Shown here: positions 25,619 to 33,805 of the stretch, one piece after another
Numbering within the stretch: position 1 is the stretch's first letter
How the letters are laid out: every line of letters starts with the position of its first letter
Source: Sphingomonas sp. NFR04
GTDB taxonomy: Bacteria; Pseudomonadota; Alphaproteobacteria; Sphingomonadales; Sphingomonadaceae
Assembly: GCF_900114095.1 (NCBI RefSeq)
Contig: NZ_FORV01000012.1
Coordinates: forward strand, 1-41,550
Direction: 5' to 3'
DNA: 41,550 bases
Notes under the pieces: generated by a model
Told to the model about the DNA's origin: nothing
The model's input: only the letters and a program-made list of their open reading frames with translations
The model's database searches: none
Made by a program: the position numbers and the translations under genes

Positions 25619-26263
25619 ATGGCCCGCAACGGACTTTCTTCACTGCTCCGCCCCGAGGATTCGGTCCTGGTCCTGATCGACCATCAACCGTTCCAGCTGG
25701 CGAACGTGAACAGCCACGAGCCGACGATGGTCGTCAACAATGCGGCTGGCCTCGCCAAGGCGGCGAAGGTGTTCGGCGTGCCGACCATCCTGACCAGCGT
25801 CGTCGTCGAACGCGGCGGCAAGATCTTCCCGCAGATCACCGACGTCTTTCCCGACCAGCAGGTCATCGATCGTACCCTGATCAATACCTGGGAAGACCGG
25901 GGGGTAGTCGATGCGGTGGAAGCCACCGGCCGCAAGCAGCTGATCCTTGCCGGGCTGTGGACAGAAGTGTGCGTCGCGATGCCGACCATCCAGGCGCTGG
26001 GCGAGGGCTGGGACGTGACGGTGGTGACCGACGCATCGGGCGGCGTCTCCGTAGAGGCGCACCAGGTGGGCATCCAGCGGATGATCGCGGCAGGCGCGAA
26101 CGTGATGACCTGGCTCTCGGTCGCCAGCGAGTGGCAGCGTGACTGGGCGCGCACCGAGCATGTCGTCGCCCTCACCGACGTCGTGAAGCAGCACAGCGGC
26201 GGCAGCGGCATCGCCTATCTTTGGGAGCAGCAGCTCCTCAACACGCCGGTCCCGACCGCCTGA
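25619..26263 (+). CDS. YcaC-like isochorismatase-fold hydrolase
   Basis: 214 residues from ATG 25619, with GAGGA about 8 bp upstream. The catalytic aspartate is in LVLIDHQPFQ, the nucleophilic cysteine in LWTEVCVAMP, with INTWED between them as in YcaC. YcaC is a cytoplasmic octameric hydrolase of uncertain substrate. Paralogue of the exported protein at 22763, but without a signal peptide. Between the SnoaL-like gene and the pirin gene. Confidence 0.92.
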   Translation: MARNGLSSLLRPEDSVLVLIDHQPFQLANVNSHEPTMVVNNAAGLAKAAKVFGVPTILTSVVVERGGKIFPQITDVFPDQQVIDRTLINTWEDRGVVDAVEATGRKQLILAGLWTEVCVAMPTIQALGEGWDVTVVTDASGGVSVEAHQVGIQRMIAAGANVMTWLSVASEWQRDWARTEHVVALTDVVKQHSGGSGIAYLWEQQLLNTPVPTA

Positions 26264-26310
26264 CCGCCTGACCGCCATCGCCGCGCCCCTCCTATCCTGT
26301 GAGAAACACC

Positions 26311-27201
26311 ATGCTTGAACCTTCGAACGCTCCCGAGGCCGGCGAACGGCGCGCGGTGGTCCATGTCGCCAAAGGCCGCGGCCACGGCGACATCCTGCGG
26401 CTGATGAGCCCGTCGGACCTGGGCGAGCATCTGAAGCCCTTCGTCTTCCTCGACCTCTTCGCCGGCGACATGCGCCTGATGCAGCAAGCGATGCCGATCC
26501 ATCCCCATTCCGGCATCGCGACGGTGACGGTATTCACCGAGGGCGATGTCCGCTTCGACGATCCGGGCGCGGGCACGGGCACGCTTGCCTTCGGCGCAGT
26601 CGAATGGATGCGCGCAGGTGGCGGCGTCTGGCACGGCAAGGAATTGTCGGCGGGTCAGTCGCCGCGGATCCAGGGGTTCCAGCTCTGGGTCGCGCTTCCG
26701 CCGGAACTGGAGAACGGGCCGGTCGAGAGCCAGTATATCGAAGCCGCGCAGATGCCGCGCGTGGGGCCGGCGACGCTGATCCTCGGAAGCCATGCAGGTG
26801 CCACCAGCCCGGTACGCGCGCCCGAGGGGATGAACTATCTTCTCGTCCGTCTCGTAGCAGGCGAGCCCTGGTCCTACGCGCCGCCCGAGGACCATCAAGT
26901 CGGGTGGATCGCCGTGGCGAAGGGCAGCGTCGATGCCGGCCGGCCCATCCTGCCCGGAGAGATCGCGATCTTCGAGGACGGGGCGGCGCCGATCGCAGTG
27001 ACCGCGGGAGCGGAAGGCGCGACGTTCGTGATCGCCTCGTCAAAGCCGCACGCGCATCCGCTGCACCTCGGCTATTATTCGGTGCACACGACCGCCGAGG
27101 CGCTTGCCCGCGGCGAGGCGCGCATCGCCGAACTGGGCGCGAAGCTGCAGCAGGCGGGCGACCGCCGGACCACCGGCGGGAACGTGCCGATCTACCGATG
27201 A
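26311..27201 (+). CDS. Pirin family cupin protein
   Basis: 296 residues from ATG 26311; GTG 26299 is possible. The pirin N-terminal cupin shows the metal ligands HPHSGIATVTVF and WMRAGGGVWHGKE (two histidines, a third His and a Glu), and the C-terminal cupin domain follows. Bacterial pirins can act as quercetin 2,3-dioxygenases or as redox-linked regulators binding iron. The stop overlaps the porin start by 4 bp. Part of the SnoaL operon under site H. Confidence 0.9.
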   Translation: MLEPSNAPEAGERRAVVHVAKGRGHGDILRLMSPSDLGEHLKPFVFLDLFAGDMRLMQQAMPIHPHSGIATVTVFTEGDVRFDDPGAGTGTLAFGAVEWMRAGGGVWHGKELSAGQSPRIQGFQLWVALPPELENGPVESQYIEAAQMPRVGPATLILGSHAGATSPVRAPEGMNYLLVRLVAGEPWSYAPPEDHQVGWIAVAKGSVDAGRPILPGEIAIFEDGAAPIAVTAGAEGATFVIASSKPHAHPLHLGYYSVHTTAEALARGEARIAELGAKLQQAGDRRTTGGNVPIYR

Positions 27202-28679
27202 AGGGATCCGCGCCCGCGTCTGCTCGCCCGATCTCCCCTGTGAATGCGCTCCATGGCATGACCACTTTGGCCGCTCAGTACCGGTGCGCGCAATCGCTCG
27301 GCGCTGCCGCGCTCGCGCTTTACGCTGCTGTTCCCGCGGCGGCGCAGACCACCGACGCGTCACGGGCACCAACGCTGACGATCGAGCGCTATGACGAGGA
27401 TTGGGCCGTGCTCGCCGACCCGGCAAAGCGGACGGGACATTGGACCGAAGGGGCCAAATATATCCCGCTTGGCGACGATGACGGTGCCTATCTTACGACC
27501 GGCATCGAAGCCCGGTCGCGCTATGAAGGCTATCGGAACACCAATTGGGGGGCGTCGCCGGACCAGGGCTATGTCTGGCACCGGCTGATGCCCTATGCCG
27601 ACCTGCATGTCGGCAAGGTCCGGCTTTTCGCCCAGCCGATCCTCTCGACCATCTCGGGCGCCGATGCCCCTAAACGGCCGGTCGACACGACCGGAATCGA
27701 CGTCACCCAGGCGTTCGGCGAAGTCGAGATCGACGTGGCGAAGGACACGGTATTGAAGGTGGCGGCCGGGCGCCGTCTGCTCAGCCTCGGCGCCGGGCGC
27801 TTCATCGATACGCGCTACGGACCGGGCGTTCCCCTGCCCTTCGACGGCGTGCAGGCAACTGCCAACCGGGGGCGATCGCAGGTAACGCTGCTCTATCTGC
27901 GCCCGGTTTCGACGATGCCGGGGAATTTCAACGACCGCACCGAATCCGATCGCTCCGCTTGGGGCGCCTATGCGACGCGCTGGTTCGGGAGCGATCGCGC
28001 GCAGGGGGTCGACGTCTATTATCTCGGCTATCGCGATCGCCATGCCGTGTTCGACCAGGGGCTCGGGCGCGAGGTTGCGCACACCATTGGCACTCGCCTG
28101 TTCGGCGATACCGGCCGCTGGTACTGGAATGTCGAGGGCGTGCTGCAGCGGGGAAGCTTTGCCGGCATGCCGGTGCGGGCCTGGGGTGCAGGGGGAGAAG
28201 TCGGCAGGCGCTTCCCTGCCCTGCCGTGGAAGCCGGAAGTCGCGCTGCTGTCGGATGTCATCTCGGGCGACAGGAATCCGAACGACCATGTTCTCGGCAC
28301 GTTCAACCCGATGTTCCCGCGCGGCAAATATTTCGGCGCGCTGACGCCGGTCGGCCCGCGCAACCTGATCCACCTGCGCCCCTCGACGACCGTGCATCCG
28401 GCGGCGAACGTGGCGCTCTCGCTGACCGGGGTCGCCTATTGGCGCGAAAGCAAAGGCGACGGCATCTACAACATCCCGGGCTTCCTGGTGCGCAGCGGCC
28501 GCGACGCCTCCGCGCGCTTCATCGGCAAGCAGCTCGAGCTCGCCATCGCCTGGCAGGCGACGCGCGAGCTCAACCTTTCCACGCAGCTCAGCACCTTCGC
28601 GCCGGGGGCCTTCATCCGCGAAACCGGCCCGGCCAAGTCGATCCGGATGCTGGGCGCTGCCGCCAACTTCCGGTTCTGA
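27198..28679 (+). CDS. Outer-membrane beta-barrel porin (alginate export family)
   Basis: 493 residues from ATG 27198, which overlaps the pirin stop; ATG 27258 is an alternative and would place the signal peptide (SLGAAALALYAAVPAAAQ) directly at the N-terminus. The mature protein has alternating barrel strands, RYEGYRNTNWG and VYYLGYRDRHAVFDQGLG, and ends in a terminal phenylalanine (NFRF), the usual outer-membrane insertion signal. The pattern fits the alginate_exp (PF13372) family, which in sphingomonads are uptake or export porins for diverse solutes, not only alginate. Last gene of the operon, followed by a terminator. Confidence 0.87.
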   Translation: MKGSAPASARPISPVNALHGMTTLAAQYRCAQSLGAAALALYAAVPAAAQTTDASRAPTLTIERYDEDWAVLADPAKRTGHWTEGAKYIPLGDDDGAYLTTGIEARSRYEGYRNTNWGASPDQGYVWHRLMPYADLHVGKVRLFAQPILSTISGADAPKRPVDTTGIDVTQAFGEVEIDVAKDTVLKVAAGRRLLSLGAGRFIDTRYGPGVPLPFDGVQATANRGRSQVTLLYLRPVSTMPGNFNDRTESDRSAWGAYATRWFGSDRAQGVDVYYLGYRDRHAVFDQGLGREVAHTIGTRLFGDTGRWYWNVEGVLQRGSFAGMPVRAWGAGGEVGRRFPALPWKPEVALLSDVISGDRNPNDHVLGTFNPMFPRGKYFGALTPVGPRNLIHLRPSTTVHPAANVALSLTGVAYWRESKGDGIYNIPGFLVRSGRDASARFIGKQLELAIAWQATRELNLSTQLSTFAPGAFIRETGPAKSIRMLGAAANFRF

Positions 28680-28694
28680 CGCGCTGCGGGAGCA

Positions 28695-28726
28695 GGCCGC
28701 TCGACGAGGTGGTCGGTCGAGCGGCC
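28695..28726. terminator. Terminator between convergent porin and quinone oxidoreductase genes
   Basis: An 11-bp perfect stem, GGCCGCTCGAC / GTCGAGCGGCC, with a 10-nt loop, between two converging stop codons. No strong T-run follows. Confidence 0.65.
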
Positions 28727-28733
28727 TTCGGCT

Positions 28734-29687
28734 TCAGACGATCGCGACGGGGATACCCTCCAGTCGTCGCGCGGCCAGATCGGCATGCGCACGGGCGATC
28801 TCGTCAAAGGGGTATCGAACGATGGGCAGGTCCGCCAAGATGCCCGATCGGATGACGTCCCAGAGCGCTTCCGTCGCCGTCGTCACGGTCTGGCCGTTGA
28901 CATATTGCGGCGTGCCGCCCCCTCGGATCACCACCCCGCGCTGCGCCAGGTCCGCCGCGCCGGCTGGCTGGCCCGATGCCTGCCCGATCGCCGCGATGGT
29001 GCCGCCGTCGCGAATGGCTGCGGCCGCAAGCCCGAACGTCGCCGCCCCGACAAAGTCGTAGACCACATCCACGCCGTCGGGCGCGATGTCCCGGATCTTG
29101 CCGGCGGCGTCCGGGTCCGTTGCGAGCAGCGCGTGCGTGGCGCCGGCGCGGACCTTGTCCAGCTTGCTCGCCGAGCCGGCGACCCCGATGACCTCGGCGC
29201 CCAATGCCTTCGCCCAGCGGGATAGGATCGAGCCGACGCTGCCCGACGCGCCGAGAACGAGAACCTTGTCTCCGGACTTGACCGAAGAAAGCGCCCGCAG
29301 GCCCATCCATGCCGTCAGTCCCTTGGCGAGAAAGGCGCCCGCCGTCTCGGTGCTGATATCGTCAGGAAGACGGACGAGCGGCGCGATGGAGGTACGCTTC
29401 TCCGTCGCATAGCCGCCCTCCGCGAAGAAATAGGCGACGCGGTCGCCGGGCGCGAAGTCCGACACGCCTTCCCCGACGGCGTCGATCACGCCAGCCGCCT
29501 CAAAGCCCGGAATGGCGGGCAGCGGCATGGGATAGAGGCCCTGACGCACCAGAGCGTCGACGGCGTTGATCCCCACCGCCTCCTGGCGGAGGCGGACCTC
29601 GCCACGGCCGGGCGCTCCCACTTGCTCGGTTTCGACGCGCAGCACCTCTGGTCCACCCGTTTCATGGATGCGGATGACTTTGGCCAT
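28734..29687 (-). CDS. Zinc-independent quinone oxidoreductase (MDR family)
   Basis: 317 residues from ATG 29687 (GGAAAAG upstream). It is a medium-chain dehydrogenase/reductase of the quinone oxidoreductase type. The N-terminal domain has IHETGGPEVLRVE and GINAVDALVRQGLYP, and the NADPH-binding motif is VLGASGSVGSILSRWAKALGAEVIG; the catalytic-zinc ligands are lacking. It reduces quinones or other electrophilic carbonyls with NADPH. Lies 58 bp after the SDR gene on the same strand, so probably under the same TetR control. Confidence 0.92.
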   Translation of the reverse strand: MAKVIRIHETGGPEVLRVETEQVGAPGRGEVRLRQEAVGINAVDALVRQGLYPMPLPAIPGFEAAGVIDAVGEGVSDFAPGDRVAYFFAEGGYATEKRTSIAPLVRLPDDISTETAGAFLAKGLTAWMGLRALSSVKSGDKVLVLGASGSVGSILSRWAKALGAEVIGVAGSASKLDKVRAGATHALLATDPDAAGKIRDIAPDGVDVVYDFVGAATFGLAAAAIRDGGTIAAIGQASGQPAGAADLAQRGVVIRGGGTPQYVNGQTVTTATEALWDVIRSGILADLPIVRYPFDEIARAHADLAARRLEGIPVAIV

Positions 29688-29745
29688 GTTAACTTTTCCC
29701 TTGCCTGCAAGGATGGGCGTGGCCCACCCTTGTCCTTCGACGGTA

Positions 29746-30495
29746 TCAGGCGATCTGGCCGCCATCGACGTTCAGCGTGGCGCCGGTGATGTAGGCGGCG
29801 TCGGGCCCGACGAGGAATGCCACGGCTCCCGCGACCTCCTCAGGTTGCCCATAACGCCCGAGCGACGTGAGCGAGCGCAGCGCATCGGCATGACCGGCAT
29901 CCTCGGGGTTCATCTCGGTGTTGATGGCGCCGGGCTGCACGACGTTGACGGTGATGTTGCGCGCGCCCAGATCCCGCGACCAGCCGCGGGTATAGGCCTG
30001 TACCGCCGCCTTGGTCGCGATATAGTCGCCGACGCCCGGGAACGGGATACGGTCGGCGCCGGTCGTCCCGATCGAGACGATCCGGCCGCCATCGCTGAGC
30101 AGCGGCGCTGCCGTCCGAACTGCCGTCACCACACCCTTGACGTTGATGTCGATCTGGCGGTCGAACGCGGCGAGGTCCGCCGCTTCGTCCGCGACATGGC
30201 CGGTAATGAAGACGCCGGCCGAATTGACCAGGATGTCGAGCCGCCCGAACGTCGCATGTGCCGTCCGCACGAAGTCCTGCACCTCGACCGCCACCGCCTG
30301 GTCGGCCTTCACCGCCAGCGCCTTGCGGCCATGCGCTTCTACCTTGGCGACGATCTGGTCCGCCCGCTCCTTCGAGTTGGAATAGCTGAACGCCACATCG
30401 GCGCCGTCTCTCGCCAGTCGCTCGACGATCGCAGCACCGATGCCGCGCGATCCGCCGGTGACGACGGCGACTTTTCCTTCAAGGGGCAGGCTCAT
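29746..30495 (-). CDS. Short-chain dehydrogenase/reductase (FabG-like)
   Basis: 249 residues. Nucleotide-binding TGGSRGIG is near 14-21, NSAG at about 92-95, the catalytic tyrosine and lysine in YIATK, and the C-terminal GATLNVDGG. It is a classical SDR oxidoreductase; the substrate is unknown. It diverges from the TetR regulator across a gap that holds two TetR-type operators, so repression by that regulator is likely. Confidence 0.94.
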   Translation of the reverse strand: MSLPLEGKVAVVTGGSRGIGAAIVERLARDGADVAFSYSNSKERADQIVAKVEAHGRKALAVKADQAVAVEVQDFVRTAHATFGRLDILVNSAGVFITGHVADEAADLAAFDRQIDINVKGVVTAVRTAAPLLSDGGRIVSIGTTGADRIPFPGVGDYIATKAAVQAYTRGWSRDLGARNITVNVVQPGAINTEMNPEDAGHADALRSLTSLGRYGQPEEVAGAVAFLVGPDAAYITGATLNVDGGQIA

Positions 30496-30514
30496 GGGAG
30501 GTTCCTTCCAGTTG

Positions 30515-30530
30515 TGTAGTTGTGACTACA
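30515..30530. promoter_or_regulatory. TetR-type operator 1
   Basis: TGTAGTTGTGACTACA, an inverted repeat with perfect 6-bp arms (TGTAGT / ACTACA) around 4 bp, 20 bp before the SDR start. The second copy is at 30566-30581. Confidence 0.8.
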
Positions 30531-30565
30531 TATGTTGCGGTGGACATGGGGTGTCAAGCGCATTA

Positions 30566-30581
30566 TGTAGATGCGACTAGA
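30566..30581. promoter_or_regulatory. TetR-type operator 2
   Basis: TGTAGATGCGACTAGA, a degenerate copy of the operator at 30515 with the same 6-4-6 spacing, 18 bp before the TetR start. Probably autoregulation. Confidence 0.65.
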
Positions 30582-30598
30582 TAAATGCAGAGACGCAC

Positions 30599-31189
30599 AT
30601 GACGATGGGCAGGCCCCGCAGTTTCGACACCGAGCAGGCGGTTGCCGCCGTGCTCCCGATCTTCATGGCCAAGGGCTATGAGGGCGCGACGTTCGGCGAG
30701 CTGATCGCGGCGATGGGCATCAAGCCGCCGAGCTTCTACGCCGCCTTCGGCAGCAAGGAGCAGCTGTTCCAGCGCGTGATCGATCTCTATGCGCAACGCG
30801 GCAGCGCGATCGTCGCAGAAGCGCTGGCGCGACCGACGGCGTTCGAGGCGATCGAGGCGCTCCTGCGGGATACGGCGGATGCGGACACCGATCCGTCCCG
30901 GCCCGGCGGATGCCTGTTCGTCCAGGGCGCATTGACGTGCAGCGACAAGGCGGCGGACGTCCGTGCGGATCTCGCCGGCCGGCGCCTGTCGCTCGAACCC
31001 GTTCTCCAGGCGCGGATCGAACAGGCAAAGGCCGCAGGTGACGAGAGCGTTCCCGGGGACCCGGCCAAGGTCGCCAGGTTCGTGTCGACGCTGGTCCAGG
31101 GCCTGGCGGTGCAGGCGGCGAGCGGGGCTGCCCGCGCGGCACTGCACGACGTGGTCGACGTCGCCCTGAACGGACTGCGCGCCCGATAG
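30599..31189 (+). CDS. TetR-family transcriptional repressor
   Basis: 196 residues; ATG 30605 is an equally good start. The N-terminal DNA-binding helices appear in GRPRSFDTEQAVAAVLPIFM...GATFGELIAAMGIKPPSFYAAFGSKEQLF. The C-terminal ligand domain contains a cysteine (ALTCSDKAAD) often seen in TetR proteins that respond to reactive aldehydes or quinones. The divergent SDR-quinone oxidoreductase operon is the probable target, with paired operators between them. Confidence 0.93.
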   Translation: MTMGRPRSFDTEQAVAAVLPIFMAKGYEGATFGELIAAMGIKPPSFYAAFGSKEQLFQRVIDLYAQRGSAIVAEALARPTAFEAIEALLRDTADADTDPSRPGGCLFVQGALTCSDKAADVRADLAGRRLSLEPVLQARIEQAKAAGDESVPGDPAKVARFVSTLVQGLAVQAASGAARAALHDVVDVALNGLRAR

Positions 31190-31262
31190 GCGATGGGGTA
31201 CGTCCTTCTTCAAGACTGCGGTGCGATACACGAGGATGTTCCTGCAGCAGGCCTGATCATGC

Positions 31263-32510
31263 TCACGCAGGCGCGCGAAACCGGCGAAAGGCCGCGCGTA
31301 CTTCCTGGCTGAAGATCTGCGACTGCTCGAACGCCGCGAAATGGCCGCCCTTGGCCGCCCGGTTATAGTAAAAGAGCTGGGGAAACGCCTGTTCGCACCA
31401 GCTTCTCGGCGCCTGATAGATTTCGGCCGGAAAGATGCTGACGGCGACGGGCAGGTCGATCCCGCCGAACTGGTCATAGCTCAAGCCGGGATTCTCCCAA
31501 TAGATACGCCCTGACGAGGCAGAATCGTTGGTCAGCCAGTAGAACATGATGTCGTCGAGCATCTCGTCCATGGTGAGGACGCGTTCCGGCACACCGCCGC
31601 TGTCGGTCCACGCCAGGAACTTGTCGTAGATCCATGCCGCCTGCCCGATCGGGGAATCGGCGAGGGCATAGCCCAGCGTCTGCGGCCGCGTGAACATCAT
31701 CGCGGCATAGGCGGAGCCGGTGGCGAAGAACTGCTCGATCTGCTGCAAGGCGATCTGTTCGTCCGGTGCCAGCCTTGCCGGCAATTGCTTCGGCTTGGCA
31801 GCCGGCATGTTCACATGGATCGCGAGCAGGCCCGGAGGGGCGATCTGCGCCATGGTCTGCGAGACGATCGATCCCCAGTCGCCGCCTTGCGCGACATAAC
31901 GCGCATAGCCCAGCCGCTGCATCAGCGTCGCCCAGGCGCGGGCGATACGCCGGCGGCCCCACCCCTTCTCGACCGCCTTCCCCGAAAAGCCGAAGCCGGG
32001 CAGGCTCGGCAGCACCAGGTGGAAGGCGTCCGATGCATTGCCGCCATGGGCGGTCGGATCCGTGAGCGGGCCGATGCACTTGAGCAGTTCGACGATCGAC
32101 CCGGGCCAGCCATGCGTCATGATCAGCGGCATCGCGTCCGCATGTTTCGAGCGGATATGCAGGAAATGGATATCGACTCCGTCGATCGCGGTCCTGAACT
32201 GTGAATAGCCGTTGATCTCCCGTTCGACCTTCCGCCAGTCGTAGCGATGCAGCCAATGATCGGTGAGCACGCGCATGCGCGCCAACGGCACGCCCTGGCT
32301 GAGGTCGTCCACCGGTTCCTTGTCGGGCCACCGGGCTCGCTGCAGCCGGCTTCGAAGATCGTGAAGCTCGGCTTCGGGTATGCGGATCTTGAACGGTGTG
32401 ACCGCGCTCGAAGCGGCAGCCGGAAAGGCCGCATTTGCGGTTCCGGCAAGCGCCGTCAGGGCAACACCGGTGCCGATGACATCGCGCCTGGAAAAGCTCG
32501 GATCGAACAT
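31263..32510 (-). CDS. Exported epoxide hydrolase, copy 2
   Basis: 415 residues from ATG 32510, with GGGAG upstream. A twin-arginine signal (FSRRDVIGTGVALTALAGTANA) is followed by the EHN domain (VTPFKIRIPEAELHDLRSRL) and hydrolase domain. Motifs: HGWPGS, nucleophile aspartate in GGDWGS, histidine in AKGGHFAAFEQ. Clearly homologous to copy 1 along its length. A single transcription unit with site I, a perfect 16-bp palindrome, 80 bp upstream. Confidence 0.93.
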   Translation of the reverse strand: MFDPSFSRRDVIGTGVALTALAGTANAAFPAAASSAVTPFKIRIPEAELHDLRSRLQRARWPDKEPVDDLSQGVPLARMRVLTDHWLHRYDWRKVEREINGYSQFRTAIDGVDIHFLHIRSKHADAMPLIMTHGWPGSIVELLKCIGPLTDPTAHGGNASDAFHLVLPSLPGFGFSGKAVEKGWGRRRIARAWATLMQRLGYARYVAQGGDWGSIVSQTMAQIAPPGLLAIHVNMPAAKPKQLPARLAPDEQIALQQIEQFFATGSAYAAMMFTRPQTLGYALADSPIGQAAWIYDKFLAWTDSGGVPERVLTMDEMLDDIMFYWLTNDSASSGRIYWENPGLSYDQFGGIDLPVAVSIFPAEIYQAPRSWCEQAFPQLFYYNRAAKGGHFAAFEQSQIFSQEVRAAFRRFRAPA

Positions 32511-32588
32511 GGCGGGCTCCCTGGATCGGTGAGGAGCAACGGTACGTCCGGCCCCTTCCGCCGGCCATGAGCCGCGGGGTTTCGCTGC

Positions 32589-32604
32589 TCATACGTACGT
32601 ATGA
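32589..32604. promoter_or_regulatory. Palindrome site I (TCATACGTACGTATGA)
   Basis: Perfect 16-bp palindrome, the longest of the family, with ACGTACGT at its centre in place of ACGCGCGT. It lies 80 bp before epoxide hydrolase copy 2. Confidence 0.75.
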
Positions 32605-32652
32605 AGGATGCCGACGCAGCGCGCGCTTCTGCAGCGGCAGTCAACGGACCGT

Positions 32653-33564
32653 CTATCGCCGTTGCCGACGCCAGGCGCCGGGTGCGCTGCCAAAGGCGCG
32701 GGTGAAGCAGCGGGTGAAGTGGCTCTGATCCGCGAAACCGCAACGAAGCGCGATGTCGATGAGGCTTTCATCGCTCCTGCAGAGAAGATCCTTCGCTCGT
32801 GCCAGACGTTGCTCCATCAGCCACGCGCTCGGCGATTTGCCGGTGGCGCGCTTGAACGCCGTCGAGAAGTAACTCGGCGACAGCTGGCAAAGCTGGGCGA
32901 TTTCCGACAATGGCATGTGCAGGCTCAGATCGTCCGCCAGCAGCGCCATCGCGTGCCGCAGCCGCGCGCCCGACAAGGCCCCTCGCAGCGCGGCCGGCGC
33001 CGCGTGCATGCCGCCATAGCGATGGGCGAGGTGGGAGACCAGGCTGAGCATCAAGTGCTGCGCCGCCAGGGGCTCAACGTCGTTCTTTTGGTCCAGCATG
33101 TACAAAAGGCTAGGTTCGAGCGCGGTCACGAACGGATCGAAGGTCTGCCAGGGATCGGGGACACGCAAGTCCTGGACCTGCGCCGCGCCGATCTGGTCGG
33201 CAAGCGACCGAAGCACCTCGGCCGGGATGTAGATGTTCAGCGCGTCGAACTCCGCCGCGTCATAGCGAACATTTCCGCCGGCGCGCAGATCGACAATCGT
33301 CATCGCCGCTTTCGGCGACTGGGGCAGATTGCGGAATCCGTCCTCGTTCCAGAACTCGTGGGTAAGGACCGGCTTCAACCAATAGGCGAGGCCAAAGGCA
33401 TCGGCCGGCGGGGTCGACACCGTCACCGTTGCACCCAAGGCAGCGGAGGTCGAGCGGCTCGCCAGGATCGACGCATCCCCGATAGCGGTGCGAAGCCGAT
33501 CCGTGGGGTCATGAAAAACATCGACCAGGGCTGCGGATGATCGCTCCGCGCACCGTTGCTCCAT
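32653..33564 (-). CDS. AraC-family regulator, paralogue 3 of 3
   Basis: 303 residues from ATG 33564; longer in-frame starts exist upstream and the choice is uncertain. The sensor domain shares THEFWNEDG, MTIVDLRAGG and IYIPAEVLRSLADQIGA with the pair at 19.2-21.1 kb. The helix-turn-helix part ends GFADQSHFTRCFTRAFGSAPGAW. It diverges from the F420-reductase-like gene across site J, so both may belong to the same control unit. Confidence 0.9.
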   Translation of the reverse strand: MEQRCAERSSAALVDVFHDPTDRLRTAIGDASILASRSTSAALGATVTVSTPPADAFGLAYWLKPVLTHEFWNEDGFRNLPQSPKAAMTIVDLRAGGNVRYDAAEFDALNIYIPAEVLRSLADQIGAAQVQDLRVPDPWQTFDPFVTALEPSLLYMLDQKNDVEPLAAQHLMLSLVSHLAHRYGGMHAAPAALRGALSGARLRHAMALLADDLSLHMPLSEIAQLCQLSPSYFSTAFKRATGKSPSAWLMEQRLARAKDLLCRSDESLIDIALRCGFADQSHFTRCFTRAFGSAPGAWRRQRR

Positions 33565-33684
33565 AGCAGTCGAGCCCCTTTGAGCCCCACATCCCATATC
33601 GCCCTCATGGCGGACCTCGCGCGCGCTGTCGGGCCAACGGCACGCGGCCCAGCAGTTATCCTCTCCCGGCCGCGTGGATACGAG

Positions 33685-33698
33685 CATACGCGCGTATG
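33685..33698. promoter_or_regulatory. Palindrome site J (CATACGCGCGTATG)
   Basis: Perfect 14-bp palindrome and the best consensus example. It lies 121 bp before AraC paralogue 3 and 108 bp before the F420-reductase-like gene. The right half continues to TATGAT. Confidence 0.78.
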
Positions 33699-33805
33699 AT
33701 CGGGGCGACGCACGGGTGACTGGCCGCGTGCCAAAGGCGGGCGCATGGACCATCGCGTCGCGGAGGCCGAACGCTTCCGGCGCACCGCTTCGAAGGAGAA
33801 GACCC

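Noticed and set aside
26604..27197. Long open frame before the porin, inside the pirin gene
   Set aside because: Arginine-rich shadow of the pirin gene. The signal peptide of the porin starts after 27198.
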